Assembly (NCBI RefSeq): GCF_000154465.1
Contig: NZ_DS499581.1
Coordinates: 1 to 64,000, forward strand
Length of the DNA stretch: 64,000 bases
Direction: 5' to 3'
Origin: Alistipes putredinis DSM 17216
GTDB taxonomy: Bacteria; Bacteroidota; Bacteroidia; Bacteroidales; Rikenellaceae
The position numbers and the translations under genes were made by a program. Under the pieces are notes generated by a model that saw nothing but the letters and a program-made list of their open reading frames with translations, did no database searches and was not told the DNA's origin. Positions 59,824-64,000 of this stretch are shown here, piece after piece (position 1 is the stretch's first letter; each line of letters begins with the position of its first letter).

Positions 59824-60474
59824 TTACAGCACATCCACCAGGCCGTGTCTGACGGCATAAACCACCAGGCTCGCCGTATTTTTACATCCGGTCTTCTCCA
59901 GAATATTGGCCCGGTGCTTGTCCACCGTGCGCTTCGAAATGAACAGTTCGTCGGCGATCTCCTGGTTCGACAGCCCGCGGCACACGCAGACCAGAATCTC
60001 GATCTCCCGGGTCGAAAGGCGCTCGTCGGATCCTTCGTACCCGGACACTGCGGTCTGCATCCGGCTGGCGAGCGACCGCAGCACCTCCTCGCAGAAATAG
60101 GTGCCTCCGGCCGCCACCGTTTCGATCGCCCGCAACACTTCGTCCATCGGGGAATCCTTCATCAGAAACCCCTTGGCCCCGGCCTGAACCATCCGCGAGT
60201 AGTAATTCTCATCCCCGAACATCGAAAGGGTAATGACCTTGAGTCCGGGCTCCAGAGCCAACGCTTTCTCCGTCGTTTCCGCCCCGTTCATACCGGGCAT
60301 GGCGAAGTCCATGAAGACCACGTCGGCCTCCGTCGCGGGCAGCATCGCCAGAAATTCCTCTCCGGTCGAAGCCTCTCCCACGACCCGAATTCCGTCGTAC
60401 CGGTCGAGCAGTCCCCGCATCCCGCTGCGGAACAGCGAGTGATCGTCCACCAATATAATTCTGCAAAGTTCCAT
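59824..60474 (-). CDS. NarL/LuxR-type response regulator
   Basis: This 216-residue regulator has an N-terminal receiver domain (IILVDDHSLFRSGMRGLLDR; phospho-accepting Asp in VVFMDFAMPGMNG; Lys in GFLMKDSPMDEV) and a C-terminal LuxR HTH (RLSTREIEILVCVCRGLSNQ, EIADELFISKRTVDKHRANI). It is phosphorylated by the histidine kinase encoded 2 bases upstream and probably activates transcription. The target genes cannot be seen here. Confidence 0.92.
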   Translation of the reverse strand: MELCRIILVDDHSLFRSGMRGLLDRYDGIRVVGEASTGEEFLAMLPATEADVVFMDFAMPGMNGAETTEKALALEPGLKVITLSMFGDENYYSRMVQAGAKGFLMKDSPMDEVLRAIETVAAGGTYFCEEVLRSLASRMQTAVSGYEGSDERLSTREIEILVCVCRGLSNQEIADELFISKRTVDKHRANILEKTGCKNTASLVVYAVRHGLVDVL

Positions 60475-60476
60475 CG

Positions 60477-61430
60477 TTACAGTTTTTCCGCCGACTCAGC
60501 CTGGGTGCTGACCCGGATTTTCGCCTGCATACCGACGCCTTTGGCACTCGTGATGTCGAACCGCCCGTTCAGGGAGTTGATACGCGAAGCGATGTTCGAC
60601 AACCCCATGCCGCAATCGGTCACGGCGGCAGGGTTGAACCCGCGTCCGTTGTCCGTATAGTCGAGCGCGAGCGTATCGCCGCTCTTGGAGAGCGAAAGGT
60701 TGATCTCCGTACACCCCGAATGTTTGAGCGAATTATTCACCAGTTCGCAAACGACACGATAGAGAATCACCTCGACGTCGGTATCATAGCGCTCCGAGCG
60801 AAGGTTGGTCGTGAAACGGATCTTCACGTCGTGCATCGCCGAACTCTTTCCCACGAAGTTCTGGATGCCCCGCGCCAGGCCGAAATCGTTGAGCACATGC
60901 GGCGAAAGGTTGTTCGAAATTTCCCGCAGCGAGCGGATCGCCTCGTCGATCACATAAGTCGTATTACCGATGATCTCCTGCTGATCGGCCGGCAGCGACT
61001 CCCGTTGCAGGGCCGACAGCGACATACGGGCCGACGAGAGCAACGGCCCCAGCCCGTCGTGCAAATCCTTCGCGAAACGCGACCGCGATTTCTCCTCGGT
61101 GCGCAGCACGGCCGTCAGGATGCGCTTGTTGAGCAACTGCCGCTGGCGGTTGAGCCGGGCGATGTACTTGAAAAGCTTATGGGCATACATCACGCCGATC
61201 GACATACTGATCGAAATGACCAGTCCCAACCAGACGAACACCTCATAAGGCAGCGTCTGACCGTTGGCACGCAGGAATTGCACGACCCGTTCGACGGAAA
61301 GGAGCGTAAATCCGATGGTGAACAGAATCCAGATCGAATTGTACTTGGTCGTACGGATCAAACGGATGGCGAACAGAGTCGCGATCGTCTGGATGACGAT
61401 GGCCACGATGAGTAAAATTTTGATCAGCAT
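60477..61430 (-). CDS. Sensor histidine kinase, HisKA_3 type
   Basis: This 317-residue kinase has three N-terminal membrane segments (IKILLIVAIVIQTIATLFAI, SIWILFTIGFTLLSVERVVQ, VFVWLGLVISISMSIGVMYA). A dimerisation/phosphoacceptor region follows (RSRFAKDLHDGLGPLLSSAR, His in KDLHDGLG), then an ATPase domain with ELVNNSLKHSG, DNGRGFN and GMGLSNIASRINSL. No separate periplasmic sensor domain is seen, so it may sense a membrane signal. It forms an operon with the NarL-type regulator. Confidence 0.92.
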   Translation of the reverse strand: MLIKILLIVAIVIQTIATLFAIRLIRTTKYNSIWILFTIGFTLLSVERVVQFLRANGQTLPYEVFVWLGLVISISMSIGVMYAHKLFKYIARLNRQRQLLNKRILTAVLRTEEKSRSRFAKDLHDGLGPLLSSARMSLSALQRESLPADQQEIIGNTTYVIDEAIRSLREISNNLSPHVLNDFGLARGIQNFVGKSSAMHDVKIRFTTNLRSERYDTDVEVILYRVVCELVNNSLKHSGCTEINLSLSKSGDTLALDYTDNGRGFNPAAVTDCGMGLSNIASRINSLNGRFDITSAKGVGMQAKIRVSTQAESAEKL

Positions 61431-61723
61431 ATTGAATATTCCGCTAAAATTCGAATTCTTCCGCTCCGACGCACCGGCCCGAACCGCTTCCCGTCTTCAC
61501 GAATACAAATATAGGAAAAGACGGGAGTAATTGAAAATTTATTTTCGGACAGCCGGTTCAAACACCCTCTATTCACCTCGAAACGAACGAAAATCGCCTC
61601 GGCACATTCCTGCGACTCCGGCAATTCCGACTTCGGACCGAAATCCGGAATTACGCCCCGGGCAGCTTCCGCCGCAAAACAGGATCGCCCAATCTCCGGC
61701 ACCAGCCTCCGGTCCGATAAATC

Positions 61724-62497
61724 CTATCCGAGTATCCGCTCCAGCGGAGCCATCTGCGCATAGTCGGTCATATCCGTCTGCACGGGAACCACCGAAACAT
61801 AGCCGTTCGCCAATGCCCACTCGTCCGTATCGGTCGATTCGGGTTCGCTATTGACGAACGCACCCGTCAGCCAGAAATACTCCCGGCCCCGAGGATCGTG
61901 GCGACGGAAAAACTCCTCGCGCCAATACCCTTTGTTCTGGCGGCACACCCGAATACCCTTCACCGCTTCGGGCCGTCCCTTGGGTATATTGACATTCAAA
62001 CAGAACGGCGTGGGGGGATTGGCCTCGACCACCGCACGCACGATGCGCTCGCTGTAAATCTTCGCGGCTTCGAAATCCGCCTCCAGACTGTGATCGTCCA
62101 GCGAAAGCCCGATGGCAGGACAACCGTAGAAACTGCTCTCGATCGCACCGCCCATCGTACCCGAATAGAGGATATTGGCCGCCGAATTCGAGCCGTGATT
62201 GATCCCCGAAAGCGCCAGATCGACCTTGCGGCCCTTGAGAAAGTAGTCGAAAGCGATCTTCACGCAATCGACCGGGGTTCCCGAAAAAGCATAAACCTCC
62301 ACACCGTCGCCTTTCGACACTTCGCGCAGGAAAAGCGGATTATTGATCGTTATCGCCTGACTCATACCGCTCTGCGGCGTTTCGGGGGCAATGGCGACCA
62401 CCCGGCCGAACTTGCGTGCGACCTCAAGGAGCGCCTGAATACCTCTTGAATTGTAACCGTCGTCGTTGGTGACGAATACCAACTTCTCTTTCATCAT
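61724..62497 (-). CDS. surE: 5'/3'-nucleotidase SurE
   Basis: This phosphatase of about 257 residues hydrolyses nucleoside monophosphates and helps stationary-phase survival. Signature: EKLVFVTNDDGYNSRGIQAL, APETPQSGMSQAITINNPLF, FSGTPVDCVKIAFDYFL and LALSGINHGSNSAANILYSG. The metal-binding Asp pair (NDDG) and Asn in INHGSN are present. The start at 62497 (or 62494) is chosen; the longer frame to 62833 contains no family sequence. A minus-strand TATATTTG -7 box lies at 62519-62526. Confidence 0.93.
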   Translation of the reverse strand: MMKEKLVFVTNDDGYNSRGIQALLEVARKFGRVVAIAPETPQSGMSQAITINNPLFLREVSKGDGVEVYAFSGTPVDCVKIAFDYFLKGRKVDLALSGINHGSNSAANILYSGTMGGAIESSFYGCPAIGLSLDDHSLEADFEAAKIYSERIVRAVVEANPPTPFCLNVNIPKGRPEAVKGIRVCRQNKGYWREEFFRRHDPRGREYFWLTGAFVNSEPESTDTDEWALANGYVSVVPVQTDMTDYAQMAPLERILG

Positions 62498-62526
62498 ATT
62501 TTTCTCCGATTTTAGTGACAAATATA

Positions 62527-62874
62527 CGAAAAGGCGGGCGACATTCGTCGAACTCGTTCGAAAAGAATGTCCGAACCGCCTCCCATATTCCATACAACAT
62601 ACATACTTCCTTCCCTGCACCCGGGAAATTCCCCGCATGCCGATCCCGTCGGAAAATTCCATTGTAAACAAAAAGGATCGGGGCAGGGAGTTGCAGACTA
62701 ACCGCAAACCATGTGCCTCAAAGTTCGAGAGCCATCCATACGCACCGCCCGTCGAAGCAATCCGCACCTCCCGACACGATTCAAGATGAAACCCGTTCAC
62801 CTCCCACACCCGCCGCAGCCGGCATCGCCGCACAATCGGTCCGGCTGCGGAGTCATCTATTTTTTAGACAGCCG
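62527..62874. other. Intergenic region between surE and the L19 promoter
   Basis: I see no convincing gene here. The open frames are low-complexity or antisense-like and lack Bacteroidota start signals. The region separates divergent promoters. Confidence 0.4.
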
Positions 62875-62906
62875 ATTGCCCGTTTGGGAAAAAGTTTCTA
62901 TATTTG
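62875..62906 (+). promoter_or_regulatory. Promoter of rplS with a long leader
   Basis: ATTG (62875-62878), 20 bases, TATATTTG (62899-62906). Transcription from here would leave a leader of roughly 110-150 bases before the L19 start, long for this genome; pairing CAATCCGTTGATTTTCGGAGG may fold. Confidence 0.6.
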
Positions 62907-63059
62907 CGGACCGTATCAACCTCTTATATTGGGTGCGAAGCCACGACCGGGAACATCAATCCGTTGATTTTCGGAGGATTGCAGAGTAAGATCCCTGCAT
63001 GGTAGGCAAACACAGCGATAATGTTGAACGCAGAAATCATCAAAAAAATTGTTGCAACA

Positions 63060-63428
63060 ATGAACAAGGATGCAGTAATCCGGCTCGTCAACGAGCAGAT
63101 GTGGACCAAGACGGATGTTCCGTCGTTCCAGGCCGGTGATACGATCACCGTTACGTACAAGATCGTCGAGGGTAACAAGGAGCGCCTGCAGAGCTTCCGC
63201 GGCGTAGTTATCCAGATCAAGGGTACGGGCAAGACCAAGATGTTCACGATCCGCAAGATCTCCAACGGCATCGGCGTCGAGCGTATCTTCCCCCTCTATT
63301 CGCCCCACATCGAGAGCATCGAGGTAAACAAGCAGGGCGTGGTTCGTCGCGCACGCATCTACTACCTGCGCAACCTGACGGGTAAGAAAGCCCGTATCAA
63401 GGAGAAGAGAGCCGCTTCTACGAAGTAG
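63060..63428 (+). CDS. rplS: Ribosomal protein L19
   Basis: This large-subunit protein of about 122 residues sits at the 30S-50S interface. Conserved blocks are FQAGDTITVTYKIVEGNKER, LQSFRGVVIQIKGTGKTKMF, TIRKISNGIGVERIFPLYSP and HIESIEVNKQGVVRRARIYY. The start MNKDAVIRLVNEQMW at 63060 fits the usual length; an in-frame ATG at 63021 (13 residues longer) is the alternative. Highly biased codon use. Followed by a strong terminator. Confidence 0.93.
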   Translation: MNKDAVIRLVNEQMWTKTDVPSFQAGDTITVTYKIVEGNKERLQSFRGVVIQIKGTGKTKMFTIRKISNGIGVERIFPLYSPHIESIEVNKQGVVRRARIYYLRNLTGKKARIKEKRAASTK

Positions 63429-63442
63429 ATCCTTCCGCCTGC

Positions 63443-63482
63443 AAGAAAAAAGCCTCCGTTCGAACGGAGGCTTTTTTCTTTA
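63443..63482 (+). terminator. Intrinsic terminator after rplS
   Basis: The arms AAGAAAAAAGCCTCCG (from 63443) and CGGAGGCTTTTTTCTT (to 63480) form a long stem with a TTCGAA-type loop and a T run. Confidence 0.88.
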
Positions 63483-63806
63483 ACACGAATCTTCACAACG
63501 CCGATACCCGCACCAGCTAAAAAAACGCTATTCCGGCCGGGCAAACATCTCGTCCGTCACCGGGTAGTCGATTTCGAAACCCCGGATAATAACTTTTCCC
63601 AACTTCCGACAGACAAGACAAAGATCGAGTTGCGGCCCGCCTTCCCGCGACCGACCGAAGAGCCACATATCCCTGCCAATACCCGGCCGTCGGCCGTCCG
63701 CACTACGGACGATCCCGAAACGCTCCGAATAAATTCGTTGCCTCCGAAAAACAAAAAGGTTGCAAACGAATATCGTTTGCAACCCAGCCGACCTCCCGGT
63801 CGTTTG
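63483..63806. other. Intergenic region between rplS and tRNA-Ser
   Basis: Nothing was recognised. Overlapping minus-strand frames exist here (63528-63848), but they run through the tRNA gene and have no recognisable domain. Confidence 0.4.
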
Positions 63807-63891
63807 CGGAGAGAGAGGGATTCGAACCCCCGGAGCCTCGCAGCTCAACGGTTTTCAAGACCGCCGCAATCGACCACTCTGCCATCTCTCC
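63807..63891 (-). tRNA. tRNA-Ser (UGA)
   Basis: This 85-base tRNA has acceptor GGAGAGA/TCTCTCC, anticodon loop CTTGAAA (anticodon TGA), the long variable arm typical of serine tRNAs (about GCTGCGAGGCTCCGG), T loop TTCGAAT and discriminator G. It reads UCA and, by wobble, other UCN codons. CCA is not encoded. Confidence 0.95.
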
Positions 63892-64000
63892 GAGTGCAAA
63901 AGTATAACGGATTTTCGATTCTGCCAAATCTTTCCTCCGGGTAATTCCAAGTCCCCCGATCAAAAAAACGTCCTGAAACAATGAAATCTGATCTCGAACA

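Noticed and set aside
63528..63848. 106-residue minus-strand ORF after rplS
   Set aside because: It starts within the tRNA-Ser gene, has no domain, and overlaps other equally long frames.
1..64000. CRISPR array or rRNA operon
   Set aside because: No regularly spaced identical repeats of 25-40 bases with unique spacers, and no rRNA sequence, were seen.

Overview
This 64 kb window reads as the chromosome of a Bacteroidota bacterium, most likely Alistipes or another member of the Rikenellaceae. The reasons are the Bacteroidota-type promoters (TTTG, about 20 bases, TAnnTTTG), weak ribosome binding sites, GC-rich housekeeping genes, Bacteroidota-specific families (DUF3127, DUF4295, DUF3408) and an anaerobic [FeFe]-hydrogenase locus. 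The genus is inferred from overall flavour, not from a marker gene.

Positions 1-9.5 kb are accessory DNA. A truncated IS sits at the left edge. A RhuM-type gene is cut off and fused to a remnant of a mobilizable element: truncated mobC, a DUF3408 gene, an iteron-like repeat cluster, two excisionase-like HTH genes, a hypothetical gene, a sigma-like HTH gene, large hairpins and a tyrosine recombinase. The relaxase is missing. Next come a truncated OLD-family nuclease gene, a Fic protein with a palindromic operator candidate, and a small element bounded by 17-bp inverted repeats.

Positions 9.9-13.7 kb hold a methionine operon (metY-metX-hom). It is preceded by a 35-codon leader ORF with six Met codons in an eight-codon stretch and an attenuator-like terminator. 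An AT-rich island (13.7-16.0 kb) follows, with a zinc-protease-like lipoprotein apparently split by a frameshift. Positions 16.1-21.4 kb carry an [FeFe]-hydrogenase gene broken by a 44-bp tandem duplication, then its maturases hydE, hydG and hydF.

The rest is mostly core genome. 21.4-32.2 kb: a dihydroorotate dehydrogenase-like gene, tRNA(CAU), L31, a DUF3127 gene, two FKBP-type isomerases, nhaA, an arginase-family gene, pdxB, pyrD and cinA. 32.9-46.4 kb: a surface lipoprotein, the L28/L33/DUF4295 operon, ftsY-rimO, a coiled-coil gene with zapA, a probable 6S RNA, rny, an HD protein, gcvT, an acetyltransferase-like gene and gdhA. 46.5-56.1 kb: a PAP2 phosphatase gene whose signal peptide is put out of frame by a G8 tract, a calcium-type P-ATPase, and the cell-shape operon mreB-mreC-mreD-mrdA-rodA. 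56.3-64 kb: gpsA-pgi, a lipocalin-like lipoprotein, a NarL-type two-component pair, surE, rplS and tRNA-Ser(UGA).

The most notable signals are the Met-rich leader attenuator, the hydrogenase tandem duplication, the poly-G frameshift in the PAP2 gene, and a four-stem cloverleaf-like structure in the mobile element.
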